64,000 nt of DNA from Triglochin maritima (taxonomy: Eukaryota > Streptophyta > Magnoliopsida > Alismatales > Juncaginaceae). How positions within the stretch are numbered: position 1 is the first letter of the stretch; each line of letters starts with the position of its first letter. The stretch covers positions 1,054,001 through 1,118,000 of the forward strand of contig OY821775.1 of the NCBI GenBank assembly GCA_963682175.1, read 5' to 3'. Position numbers and translations under genes: made by a program. The notes under the pieces are model-generated. The model was given only the letters and a program-made list of their open reading frames with translations. It ran no database searches and was not told where the DNA came from. Shown one piece after another: positions 11,654 through 23,700 of this stretch.

Positions 11654-13507
11654 CGTAATTTTTTTATATAATAAAAAAAATTAAAATTTCGAAATTTAGG
11701 AAAAAAAAATCGAAAACTAGGTGGATCGTGGGTGGGAACCGCGATCCGTGGGGCACGGATCGCGGTTCCCACCCCCGATCCGTGCTTCCCGCCAAAAAAA
11801 AAAAAATTTAATTTTTTTTTAAAAGTTTTCTGTTTTATTTTCTTTATTTCTGTTTTTCTTTTTTATTATAATTATTTTTAATCTTTTTTGAAATATTTTT
11901 TTTTCAAACTATGTTTTCTAATTTATATTATTTTTTAAAAATTTAAAAAATTATTTTTAATTTTTTCAAAAATCGACCTCCAAATCACGTCGATAACCCG
12001 GCGTATTGAATTGTTAGGGTATTTTATACAATAAAAAAACAAAATTTCTTTGTCAGAATAATAAATTATTTACAACTAAATATTAAATAAACACTAAAAT
12101 TAATTAAAACAAAAAATTGGAAACATTGTCAAAAATTCATAGGATGTACACACATTACACACATGTTTCAAAGTCGATACAGCAAAAAATTTAAAACACA
12201 ATTAAATTTTTTTAAAAAATATTAAAAATTACAAAACATATTTTGAAAGCAAATATGATAAAAAACATAGTTAAAACGATTTTAAAAAAATCAAAACATC
12301 AAAACACTACGACTAAAATCCGGGACTTTTTTTATTTTTTTCTGTTTTTATTTTTTTCGGTTTTCTGTTTTAGTTTTTTTCCTTCTGTTTTTTCTTTTTT
12401 ATTTTAATTATTTGTAATCTTTTTTAAAATCTTTTTTTTTCAAAATATGTTTTTCTAATTGATATTATTTATTAAAAAAAATTAATTTTGTTTTTAATTT
12501 TTTCAAGAAACGACCTCCAAATCCTGTTGATAACTCGACGTGTATTGAATTGTTTGGGTATTTTATACAATATAAAAACAAAATTTCTTAGTCAGAATAA
12601 TAAATTATTTACAACTGAATATTAAACAAACCATAAAACTAATTAAAACAAAAAATTGGTAACGTTGTCAAAAATTCGTAGGGTGTACACACATTACAAA
12701 TATTTTGGAGGTCGATACAGCAAAAAATTAAAAACACAATTAATTTTTTTTAAAAAATATTAAAATTACAAAATATATTTTGAAATCAAATATAATAAAA
12801 ACATAGTTAAAATGATTTGTAAAAAAACAAAACATAAAATCAAAAACAATAAAAAAAAATAAAAAAAGTCACGGATTTTAGTTGTAGTGTTTGATGTTTT
12901 GATTTTTTTTTAAAATCGTTTTAACTATGTTTTTTATCATATTTGTTTCAAGATATGTTTTGTAATTTTTAATATTTTTTAAAAAAATTTAATTGTGTTT
13001 TTTATTTTTTGCTGTATCGACCTCCAAACATGTTTGTAATGTGTGTACACCCTACGAATTTTTGACAATGTTTCCAATTTTTTGTTTTAATTAATTTTAG
13101 TATTTGTTTAATATTTAGTTGTAAATAATTTATTATTCTGATAAAGAAATTTTGTTTTTTATTCTATAAAATACCATAACAATTCAATACGCCGGGTTAT
13201 CGACGTGATTTGGAGGTCGATTTTTGAAAAAATTAAAAACAATTTTTAAAGTTTTTAAAAAATAATATAAATTAGAAAACATATTTTGAAAAAAAATATT
13301 TCAAAAAAGATTAAAAATAAATATAATAAAAAATAAAAACAGAAATAAAGAAAATAAAAAAGAAAAGTTTTAAAAAAAATTAAATTTTTTTTTGGCGGGA
13401 AGCACGGATCGCGGTTCCGACCCGCTATCCACCCAGTTTTCGAAAAAAAAAAAATCTTCCTAAATTTCGAAATTTTAATTTTTTTTTATTATATAAAAAA
13501 TTTACGG
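11654..13507. mobile_element. Fold-back element with about 650-bp inverted arms (Mutator-type candidate)
   Basis: The left arm (11,654 to about 12,325) is the reverse complement of the right arm (about 12,865 to 13,507). Both arms carry the same outer block (TATATAATAAAAA..., TTTCGAAATTTAGGAA), a GC-rich block around CACGGATCGCGGTTCC, and the inner block TCGACCTCCAAA. The 9-mer TCCTATTCT flanks the element on both sides (11,645-11,653 and 13,508-13,516). Long terminal inverted repeats with a 9-bp duplication point to a non-autonomous Mutator-like element. The centre (about 12,330-12,860) is a third, direct-orientation copy of the inner arm. No transposase is visible. Confidence 0.8.
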
Positions 13508-13516
13508 TCCTATTCT

Positions 13517-14342
13517 ACCTTTTACAAAAAAGAAAAACAAATAAGATAACGTGTTGCTTGGCTCGATAGATATCCTCCATTTGATAGGTATCATTCTTGA
13601 TCTTTGTCTTTTTGGATATAGAAATTGAATTTTTGTGATAATTGCAGACAAAACGCTTTAGTATTTGGACTTAGCTAATTCTAAGTAAATCTACGGAACT
13701 TGGATTTTGCATTAGTAAAACAATATTTTGTTATCATTTAACAAAACTAAGTCGTTTTGTTCTAAAATATTTCTTTTTATGTTGAAAACAACAATTATAT
13801 AATGAATAAAAAAATCGATTAAATAGGAAATTTCTAATTTTATGTATATCTCCTTCAATATATATTGCTTTTCAGTACTCGCTCTCTAAATATATGCATT
13901 AATTATTTGATTAATTAGATCTCCACTTTTGTTATCAACAAAAGTTAAAAATAATTAGAGTACCGTGCGCATGTGGGTGATATTTTTGTAAATAAAAACG
14001 ATATCACATATGTCATTTTTTGCCTCATATTTTTCAAAATAAGTTTTCTATCTTTATATTCTTCAAATTTGTTTAGTTTTGATGATTATTTCAAAAAAAA
14101 ATCTTTTTTCTTACTATGTGATTAAACAAACAAAACTTCAATTAGATTTTCATGCATCCTTATATATATGAAGATATATTAGGTGAGGAGTTGACGTTAT
14201 ATGATATTTTCATTATCGTATCATCATTTATTATAATCTAGGAAAGAAAGTAAATACGGAAGGTTGGTGTTTTTACCCCTCGTTTCAATGATGGTTAGCA
14301 TAAGGCCTGCTTGTGTCTATTTCTTCCGCCTGGATTCTTTTT
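13517..14342. other. AT-rich intergenic DNA, no feature recognised
   Basis: No open reading frame of interest and no RNA gene seen. The sequence is AT-rich with poly-T runs. Confidence 0.4.
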
Positions 14343-15682
14343 CTGAATTGCTATTCGTCGCTCTAAAATTACTTAAATCGTCCCAACAGATTACCATTTT
14401 ACCCTTCTCTCATTTTTACTGCTATAACGCGACATTTTACTCTCCTATCACACATCTCTCTTAATCTTCCTCTTATAATCATAAAAAATAATGTTTTGGA
14501 GGTCAGTAATGAGCCAACGGACGCCCCAGTGTACTCGAATCTGGTAAAATATCCAACATCTTTTTAATAAAAAAATAATAAAAAATTGCGGGCGTCTGAT
14601 GGAGCCGCCCAACGTAGGAGAGGGGCATATGGGACGGGCGTCTGGCTAAGACGCCTCCCTCATGGGGGAGACGTCTTAGCCAGACGCCCCTCTCCTACGC
14701 TGGGCGGCTCTGTCAGACGCCCGTAATTTTTTATTATTTTTTATTTTTATATTAGAAAGATAATTGATTATAAATTTAGATAATTACTAAATTAATTAAT
14801 TAATAAGTTAATAATTACTATATTCGGATGACTGATACCCTTTCGGTACACCGAATAGAGATTTTCAGAGAAATGTCGAAGCTACTGAGAATAAATATTC
14901 GGATAACCGGGTAGAGATCGGTAAACCGACACAATGATTCTAGGAAGATCAAAAACTTACTGTATTTACGATCACGGTGGACCGATGGAAACTCGGTCAT
15001 CTGCATGGAACATGTTCGGTAGACCGAGAAGCAAACGGTCGACCGTCCGACATCACCTTACAACGAGTTTTTGCAATTGATGAAAATTCAAAAAAAAATC
15101 AGATCCAACAATTTCAAAATACAAAAAATTTCCAGGGGGCGCTGCCCCCTTGCCACCCCCGAACGGCCTGTCGATGTGGTATTTGTAAGTCGGGAAGTTT
15201 TACTACCAGGGATTTTGGATCTTAAATTTTTTGAATATTAATCACTTGCAAAAAAACTCATTGTAATTTGACCCCGTTACCACCAAAAATCTTGCAACAG
15301 AACCTCAAATAATTTGAGATAACAAATCGTATAATTTTAAGAATTTATTTATATTTTATTTTTTATTATTAAAAAATACGGGCGTCTGGTTAACACGTCT
15401 CCACCAACGTGGAGGCGTCTGGCTAAGACGCCTCCACCATGGTATAGGCGTCGTATCCAGACGCCCGAGTCGGAAAAAAAATCCGCCTCCGTTACGTAGC
15501 CGGATTCAGGTCTTTCGCTAGACATTTTCGTGGTGTTGGTACTAGGAATGTGAGTAAAACTGAGTCAAATACCTTGTTTAAAGACACGGGACGAAATGAG
15601 TATTAATTGATTAGTTAAGGGCAAAAAAGTAATTTTTGGGGCGATTTAAGTAATTTTCCGACGACGAATAGTAGTTCCCTTC
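14343..15682. mobile_element. TIR transposon, non-autonomous, with internal GGGCGTCTGG palindromes
   Basis: About 65 bp at 14,345-14,409 is the inverse of 15,616-15,679: both read CTATTCGTCG, then AAAATTACTTAAATCG, then a T/C-rich tail. The interior has two GC-rich regions built on GGGCGTCTGG and GTCTGGCTAAGACGCC (14,587-14,723 and 15,380-15,470) and a stretch with GGTAGACCGA/GGTCGACCG motifs. No transposase is visible. Exact termini and target duplication are not resolved, so the superfamily is open. Confidence 0.55.
14587..14723. repeat. Strong GC-rich palindrome (hairpin-forming)
   Basis: Left arm GGGCGTCTGATGGAGCCGCC to GGCTAAGACGCC pairs with a right arm ending in AGACGCCCG; the centre is near 14,665. 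The arms are roughly 60-75 bp with a few mismatches and one arm-specific insertion. In this AT-rich setting the palindrome would make a stable cruciform or RNA hairpin. Confidence 0.75.
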
Positions 15683-16253
15683 TTTTTGGAGTCACAAAAA
15701 TCATGTGTTTTTATATATTTGAAAACAAGACGTTATTTCTACAAAGTTTTTATACGATTAATAGGCACCTACAGGTGCAATGTTCATCTCTCTGGTCAGA
15801 GGAAAGCGGCATCGTAACTTAGGAATTACTGAATTTAGGATGCATGGATAAGAAAGTACTAAAACCAATGTGCAAATTAATATCAAAATAAGATAAATGC
15901 TTTGTCAATATCCTTAATTAGTTATTACTTGACATCAAATTACAACCGAACTTTAAAGTTTATATGTAGACCACCTTCATATGAAATGTTCATCTTTTCG
16001 TTTGGAGGAAAAAAGTATGGTTACGTAAGAAGCATGACTAAGAAAGTTGTAAAGGAAATATACATCTAATAACAACAGAAGTATGGTTACATAAGAAGCG
16101 TGAATAAGAAAGTTGTAAAGGAAATATGTATATATATTTTTGTCAATTCACGAATAGGCATATATATAACTAAATTCATGTGATTAGTTTTCTTAACAAA
16201 CAAGGGAAGTGATAGATTATAGATATGCAAGCAGCAAAGTTGATATAAGAAAT

Positions 16254-16561
16254 TAGGGTTGTGCAGGGCCCGGTCCGGTTTTCTGAACCAGACTGGACTG
16301 ATATGTTCGTGTTTTGGCCCAGACCGAATCAAATCCGACCCATCCTGGTTCAGTCCGGACCGGATCGGATTCGACCGATTTGGTTTTGGTCCAGTCCGAA
16401 CCCGATCCAAAACCCAAATTTTAATACCGAAAACACAGCCCGATCCAGGTTTTTGGAAAGAACCGGATCTGACCGGTCCGATCTTCGGTCTGGACCCCAG
16501 AGAGCATCTGTGTCCGGTTCGGTCTAGGTTCGGTCCGATTCCATACCGATGCTCAGCCCTA
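16254..16561. mobile_element. hAT-type MITE rich in GGTCCGGACC motifs (copy 2)
   Basis: The element runs from TAGGGTTGTGCAGGG to GATGCTCAGCCCTA and is flanked by a perfect 8-bp duplication, TAAGAAAT, at 16,246-16,253 and 16,562-16,569. The interior is again degenerate GGTCCGG/CCGGACC sequence. It belongs to the same family as 9,776-10,043. Length 308 bp, no coding capacity. Confidence 0.85.
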
Positions 16562-16870
16562 TAAGAAATAGTTGGCTTTAATTATTGTAAGAAGTTCATC
16601 ATTAGTGTTCAAATTATGACTTTTTTCTATACATGTTTTTGAATCAATATTATTTCTTCCTTCCAATTGCTAAGAAGGCATTTTTTTTGGGTTGAAGGCT
16701 CCTTCAGTTATGTAATAAAAAATTAACTCCAAAACATCATGTTAGCATTAAAAAAAGTGTCTATTGTAATTGAAAAAAAAACTTGCATTCTGAAAGTACA
16801 CACATGCCTTCAACACTACTTGCATCCTTCGATATAGAAACGTGACAAATAAGAGCATTGAAGAACATTA

Positions 16871-16901
<31 letters not shown>
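16871..16901. repeat. (ATT)n microsatellite
   Basis: About ten uninterrupted ATT units. Confidence 0.9.
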
Positions 16902-16950
16902 TTCAATAGGTTTAAAATAAATAAGATGCTGCAAGTAAAACAAAAGAAAT

Positions 16951-18605
16951 GTAATATCCCGAAATAACGGAAAAAATTAAACTTTAAAAGATTTACAAAA
17001 GACATCAAATGACATGGGAACGCTACCAACCATATATACATCAAGAGGTGCACCGTATAATACAAAGTTTCAAAAGTATGATTACATCAAAAGCTATAGT
17101 AAACATATTCGAGTAATCATATCAACCTCAAAAGGAAAAATAGGAGGATCTGATCCCTAGTGTGCTCCTCCTCAGTCGTCACCTCCTACTACCACTCACA
17201 GCCTAAAATGCAAACATGAAACTATGTTTGAGTTTCTATAAGAAATCTCGTATGCCAGACCCCCTAACATGCATGGAAAAAAAGACAATGTATTGATATA
17301 CAAAACCACAGTAAGAAAACATCAATCTCAAGCTGGGCACCAAGGACCTTTGTCCCAACCCACTCATCACACATGCACACATGACACCCACCGCCACACA
17401 TGGACGTGGTGTAATATATAATGCATATACAATACACGTGGCTCACACAAGTTAATACACCTCTTTCCGGAACATCGTTGGCGAAACCTACGCCACATGG
17501 ACGGGCTGCTCACACAAGCTGCTAATAAACGGTTGCTCACACAAGCTACTAAACCGTTGCCCACACATGCAGACCCATATATATACGCATATATACATAC
17601 AATGGTTGACCACACAAGGCATGACGATCCACTGGCTCCCTCCAAAAACATGCATGGGTTCAACTGCAACCTAGCCTATCGAACACAAATGCCACAATCG
17701 ATTGAACCAAGGTCATGGACGGTCGACCGTTTGGATGGTCAGTGCCCGGGTTCAACAAACTTAACTACCAACTGGTCTAATGGCAAATGAGTCATGTACG
17801 ACAGAAACTATCAGAGTCTTGACTCACAAATTCGACCACTACTGGTCGAACCAAAAGTCATAGGCAGTCAACCGTTTGGATAGTATACACCCAAACATCA
17901 CTAAATAAATCATCTCATCGGTCGAACGACAAATGGAACCCGATCGACCGAAAATAGGGATTTCCTACGTTTTTCACTAAGTCAACACCAGTCAAACCAA
18001 CAAGCAACCAGTTGAACAAATTATAAGTTCACTAGGCGGTCGATCGAACTGCTCACTAGGTGGTCAATCGTTTAGAAGGTCTAGGTCTCAACCGACTTAG
18101 CTACATGTACAATCGGTCAAACTAGTCAAAAGGCGGTCGACCGTTTAGATGGTCTATGCCCCCAACCGACTTACCTACAATGTAACCAGTTGAATGACAA
18201 AGGGGACATGTTCGATAAAAAACATCAGAGCTTGCCAAAAACACAGAACCGATCGACCGCCAACATACATTGTTCGATCGGTGCCAGACAAACTCCTAAA
18301 ATTACAATATGCACGGTCGACCGAAGCACACGCTGGTTGACCGTTAGCCTACAACAACCTTGCTACACTTGGAAGATCGTCGAGACATCCGGCCTCCGAC
18401 GAACGATCTGACCATCTCAGACTCTTTGGGTGATTACCAATAAGAAACGTGACATTCCCTTTTGCGCGTCGAAGCTTCCAAATGCCAATGACGGTCACCC
18501 CAACATCAAGATTACTTCTCCAGCAAATTTATCACAGGAGCTCGCACCAATCACGATCACACTTCCTCCGGTGACGCCTTGCTGAACTCAACTAATCCTC
18601 CTTCA
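16951..18605. mobile_element. LTR-like repeat rich in GGTCGACCG motifs (copy 1)
   Basis: The block starts with TGTAATATCCCGAAATAACG, an end resembling plant Ty3/gypsy LTR 5' ends, and runs to the edge of the peptide-unit relic at 18,610. Internally it carries many GGTCGACCG-like motifs (e.g. 17,720-18,330) and shares 'GATTACATCAAAAGCT', 'CCTCAAAAGGAAAAA' and 'GATCTG-TCCC' with 60,800-60,900. No gag-pol coding is seen, so it is best read as a solo LTR or LTR fragment. Confidence 0.5.
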
Positions 18606-18609
18606 CACC

Positions 18610-20215
18610 AATCTGAAAGATTAGACAGAAATTATCAAACAAAGTTAATATGGATCCACTATAAAAGATTAAAAGGAGAAGAACATAAGAATTTGTTCCT
18701 CATCTACTTTTCACACATTTCATTTTTTGATCACTAAATCTGCATTTCACTTCGTGTTAAAAAAAAAGTTTTGTCAATAAAATATTTTCATTCGTTGGAA
18801 GCAATAAGGGCTTATTGTTCTTCCTTTATAAAATATTTCAGATCACGTGTTGTTCTAAACACATTTACTCCCTTGTGTTTAGTCATTTGATCACAGAATT
18901 ATGAGACAAAATTTTCTGGAATCCACCTCCAATGTTCTCATGTCAAGTTCTCATGTCCACGAATCCACCTCCAATGTTCCTTGCATTGACTCTTAAAATT
19001 TGGGTCCCTGTTAAAGTGAACATTTATGATAGAAAATACGGAGACATTCACATATATTAATTACCGTGTCAAAATATAAGATGTCAATCAGCTAAAGCAA
19101 ATATACAAAAAATATACAAAATCTCTTGCGGCATTAGACTAAGTTTTAGAGTTGTCAACGTGTCATAGCAGTAATGTCAAAGATTTAAATTATATTAAAA
19201 ACATCTTCCGTGGAACAATAATCAATCGTACGTCGAACACAACTTTATGATTTTATACCCAACACTGTCACATGATTTCTTCATGTTTTAATTTCCAAAG
19301 ATATGTTGTTGCTCTCGTGAATGGAAAAAGGAATAGGCAATTCTAACTTTCTTCTAATATTATTTAAATAAAATTACAAAACATCAACCTAAAAAGTATT
19401 GTCAGGACATGAAAATCCAAAGAATATACCAGTCGATAATAATTATTAGTATAACAAAAATATCAAAAAAGTTACAAACATGTGGAAGAGGTCTTTGCAA
19501 AAATAAGAATAAATATCCTAGAAGATTATTAATTATGTCATTTTTCACTAATTACATATATTTTGAATTTCGTAATTGTACGAAAAGATCAAAAAAAAAA
19601 CTTATTCTTTTTTTCGAAAGAAGTTTTGCCAAGTCATTGAAAAGACAAATAGAAGTTGCGTTTGATATTTTTGAAAGCAAAGTTGTATTTAATATTGTAT
19701 GAAGATGAATAAGGAAAACCAAGTCATACAATTCCATAACCACGTCACAACTAGATTAAAATCAGTAACTAATAAAAATCACAAAAATCATTATTTGTTG
19801 TTCACTTCTAAGGGTATAAATATTTCTTACTGATATTTATTATCCATGCCACCGGTTGACCAATTCAAATGCATCAAACGTTGGTAAGTTGCCATCAAGA
19901 ATTGAATCGTTATCAAAATAAATATTATTTTATAATATAATATTAGTAAGAAATATTTATACTAAATTTTAGAGTTGTTAACGTGTCATATCACTAATGT
20001 CAAAGATTTAAATTATATTAAAAACATCTTCCGTGGAACAATAACCAATCGTACGTCGAACACTAACTTTATGATTTTATACCAAACACTGTCACATGAT
20101 TTCTTCATGTTTCAATTTCCAAAGATATGTTGTTGCTCTCGTGAATGTAAAAAGGAATAGGTAATTCTATCTTTCTTCTAATATTATTTAAATAAAATTA
20201 CAAAACATCAATCTG
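18610..20215. repeat. Gene-less partial copy of the peptide tandem unit, with internal duplication
   Basis: 18,610-19,965 follows the first 1.3 kb of the units at 26,521-27,770 almost base for base, including the orphan TATAAAAG leader, but stops before the peptide gene. At 19,966 the sequence jumps back to a second copy of 19,145-19,390 (from 'TTTTAGAGTTGT' to 'ACAAAACATCAA'). So this is a rearranged, coding-free relative of the array, 6.3 kb upstream of it. Confidence 0.8.
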
Positions 20216-20239
20216 GGTTCAAATCCTACGAGTGACAAA

Positions 20240-20411
20240 AAAATTTAGAAAATTCGGTTCCCGTACCGGTTCCTAGAATCGGAACCAGGTCGGTTCTAAA
20301 ATTGGATATCCATATCCGACCCATATCTGTTTTACTCCGGTTCGGTTCCGGTTCTATACCACTGGATCTTGTTCGGTTTGACCAGTTCCGGATACCCATT
20401 CTCACCCCTAT
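20240..20411. mobile_element. Partial hAT-type MITE (CGGTTCC-rich)
   Basis: The interior is a series of CGGTTC/GGAACC motifs and the right end (GGATACCCATTCTCACCCCTA) matches the terminal type of the two GGTCCGGACC elements. The left end is not recognisable; just before it, at 20,217, is a GGGTTCAAATCC block that resembles a tRNA B box. Confidence 0.45.
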
Positions 20412-21049
20412 ATGAGACTACTCTCTAACAAAATGTTTCAAGATACCGACGAAAGGTGTTAATCTAAAAATTGTATAAGAAAATTAAGGTGTGCCCCCCA
20501 TCTTATGGTTGTTAAGATGGTTCGTTTCCAACTTAACGAAAAATATTTGGCAGCTTTAGAAATCGTCGTTCTTGTTATTTTATAATAATTGTTCATTGCA
20601 TTAGATAAAAAAAAGACTATTAACACAACATTTCGAAAGTCAACAACATGTTACATATAATCACATGTTTATACTTAAAATGGTGATTTGCTTGGGTAGA
20701 TCTCAAAATGTGCATAATTGTTGAAATAATTTTGCGTTTTCTCTATTCACTTAGGTACATCTACTTTTCAACATTATTGTTTGCATACCTTTGAGCCATT
20801 TATGGATCATACTCCGTTAAATTTTCTGTTATTACATTTTCAACACACTTTCTAAAATTTAAATGTTCTTGATATTAAATAAGAAAACACAAAACAAATA
20901 TTTTCTTTACAAACACACATTTTCTTCTCTCTCTCATCTCTTTTTTGTTTTCTCTCTCTCGTGTTCTCTCTTCTCCCTCTCTCCTCTCTCCTCTCTCTCT
21001 TATACCCTCTCCCTCTCTATTGTTCCCTCTTCCTCTCTGAGGTAACAGG

Positions 21050-21300
21050 ACGACACGTGGACGAACACCACACCCAACTCACCATCAGAAGCCAACTCAC
21101 CAATCCCTTTGTCGCCGTATTCCTCCTAAACCACCTTTGGGCCCACAACAACAGCAGCACTTCCTCCTCCTTTGGTGGGTTCCTCCACGTCCTCCGCTCC
21201 CACCGTCCCGACGCCCACACCTTCCCTCCCGTCCTCAAAGCAGCACTGAACAATCACTCTTACTTTGGCCTCTCCCTCCATGTGCTCCGGCACATTTGCA
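21050..21300 (+). pseudogene. Possible PPR-gene fragment captured in the long-TIR element
   Basis: The reading frame at this position gives 'NPFVAVFLLNHLWA' followed by 'RPDAHTFPPVLKAA', which looks like a plant PPR repeat boundary (PDxFTFPPVLKAC). It continues only as a short fragment, then loses similarity. The GC-rich codon-like composition contrasts with the flanks. It may be a captured gene piece; a chance resemblance cannot be excluded. Confidence 0.4.
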
Positions 21301-21923
21301 GCCTAGAGTTTTTGTACTACAAGATATTGATTTTACTAGCAGGGGCCTTGGAAAATGCTGAAATTGCCGTGGATGCACTTACCATATGGTCAGTAGTCGA
21401 TTATATGCTTAATTTTATTTTGTTCAAACATAATCTACATCCACCTATACTGATTCTACGTTGTTGCAACCATTAAGCATGACAACAAACACACTAGAGA
21501 TGATGATTCCTCTAGCATTCTTTGCAGGAACATGGTAATTCTCTCATTGAACAGCTGGTAAATTTAAAATACAAATTATGTCTTCCAATGTCTACATGAT
21601 TCTCAATTTATCTTTGGATCAAATTTGCTTCGTGCAACAAATAAATGATAAGCTTTATACATATTACAGGGCATATGGGCTGGAATGGTTTGGGGAACCG
21701 CAATACAAACGTTAATACTAGCGTACATAACCAGCAAATGCGATTGGGATGGAGAGGTGAGATATTGATTATATAAACAAGTTGATGCAACAACCATTGA
21801 ACTTATATTGGTTTAATTTATTTTCTACTTAAAGTAATTATTACCATGCAACAACCATTACGCTGGGGTTGACTGGAGGGAGAGGGGAGAGGTTGAGGAA
21901 TCTGTTCGTGACGACGCGGGGTG

Positions 21924-22068
21924 ATGGAGGTGAGACAGCTGACGGGACTGAACGACGTGGCCACGGTGGCGCACCTGCTGACGTCGGCGAGGTCGTTGGT
22001 GATGCAATCAGGTGGAGAGGAGGAGAACGTCAGGGTGATCGAGGTGGAGTTGGCGAGGTTGCAGTGAA
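21924..22068 (+). pseudogene. Second gene-like fragment in the long-TIR element
   Basis: A short GC-rich frame starting ATGGAGGTGAGACAGCTG encodes 'MEVRQLTGLNDVATVAHLL' and about 28 more residues before a stop. The composition resembles real coding sequence, but I do not recognise the family. It lies immediately inside the right TIR. Confidence 0.25.
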
Positions 22069-22929
22069 GCATATGGAGAGAGGGAGGGAAGAGAGAGAGA
22101 GGAGAGGGAGAAGAGAGAACAAGAGAGATAGAGGAAGGAAGAGAACATGTGAGAAAGAGGAGAGAGAGATCAGGAGAGGGAGAGAGGGGAAGAATGATCC
22201 GGAGAGAGGGAGAATAGAGGGTGTATTTGTATATAAAAAATTGTATTTTCTTATTTAACATTAAGTACAATTCAATTTTAAATGGTGTGTTTTATAAATG
22301 TTCTAACACAAAAATTAACAAAGTGAGCCCCACAAAAGGTGGAGGGGCACCCAAGCAATATGTAGTGAAATGTATGTGCACCCAAGTGAATAGTGAAAAT
22401 ACATGAGTATTTCGCCAATTGTGCAACTTTTGAGGTCTACCCAAGCAAATCACCCTAACTAGAATCAGGAAACAAGAACGATCGACATGATCTGGAGTTT
22501 GCAAATGAAAGAGAGCATGACGTTGCTGAATGTCTCCGTGAGTTTGAAGAATTTGGATACGTTCGAACGCTTAATTGATCAATCGAGCTTAACACATCCT
22601 TGTTCAATCGATGGAGTTAGTAGGATTTCGTGTCCCTATTTATGTATATATTTTAAAATTATAATACAACATACAAGATCGATTTTCATATTTTCAACAA
22701 TTTCTATGTACATAGTTTTATGATTATTCTAATAACATGCAATCCTACATTTATTAAAATAAATCACAAAGGTAGAATCATACCTAAAGGTTCTCTAAAA
22801 CCTTCTTTAAGATTCGGAGTCGCGTTGCCCGTTGAATCGTCCACGGATTTGCCTCCGAGTGTTCACCAAACTCTAAACAAGATTAGAGAGAAAGAAGCTA
22901 GCCAATCAATTTCTAACAAAGTTTAGAAT

Positions 22930-23700
22930 CTAGCTAATAACCCCTCTTTAAGCTCCTGAGATTCTTATCTCTAAAATTTAAATTTACTAAGAGATTTTCG
23001 TGGTGATTAGAGAGAGATTAATGAGAGAAAGATTTTTTGCATTAGTTATTAAACAAGTAGGAGTAGGGGTCCTTTTATAGTCTCCCAAAACATCATTATC
23101 AAGAGCTATTCTTTAGTCATGATCCATTGTTTATTCTCTCCTAAATTAATCTCTAATTTCCACATAATCACCCACAAAAAACGTTTTAATTAAATCTGGA
23201 ATTAATCCACCCATGATCTAATTAATCTCTTAATAATTCAGGCAGAATCGTTCTTGTTCGGTAGACCGAGTATTATTCTGTCAACCGAACCATTCAGTTA
23301 TAACACGTGTTCGATGCACTGTGAGCTAGACGGTCGACCGAATCCGTATGAGAAAAATTCCCTGGAATATTCGGACGAACCACATCTTTTACTCGGTCTA
23401 TCATCGACCCACCAGAATCGCTCCTGGGACATAGTCATCGGATGACCGTGTCACATTCGGTCTACCGAAAATACTACTTCCCGGTTGACCGTGCACACTC
23501 GGTTAACCGAACCCGATTGTCCAGGCACTCCAGACAATTTCGGTCAACCAATTGCGTTTATCCGTTCCATATTCGGTTAACCGATCCAAAGATACCCCGG
23601 TCGACCGAACCATGAACGGTTCACCGTGTTTGACCCTGATTTTGCCTTTGTCAAATTTTGGATTTATTTCCAACAAAATTTGATCTTTTGGGGTTTTTAG
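22930..23700. mobile_element. LTR-like repeat with GGTCGACCG motifs (copy 2)
   Basis: The segment 23,245-23,640 contains many short motifs of the type TCGGTAGACCGA, CGGTCGACCG and CGGTTAACCGA, as in 17,700-18,330 and 61,270-61,780. A TATA-like block (CCTTTTATAG) lies at 23,070. There is no coding capacity. It is probably an LTR fragment of a related family. Confidence 0.4.

Larger units (their letters stand above)
20682..22454. mobile_element. Long-TIR DNA element carrying gene-like fragments (Pack-TIR candidate)
   Basis: The two ends are inverted copies of each other over about 360-380 bp (20,682-21,045 and about 22,075-22,454), starting GGTGATTTGCTTGGGTAGA on both strands and ending in CT/GA-rich tracts. 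The interior (21,045-22,075) is GC-rich with sharp composition change and holds gene-like fragments on the plus strand. Flanking 9-mers do not match, so no target duplication is visible. The plan resembles Pack-MULE-type elements that capture host gene pieces. Confidence 0.6.

Noticed and set aside
20217..20235. GGGTTCAAATCC block resembling a tRNA T-arm
   Set aside because: No matching D-arm or acceptor stem is found around it, so it is not a tRNA gene. It could be part of a SINE or chance.
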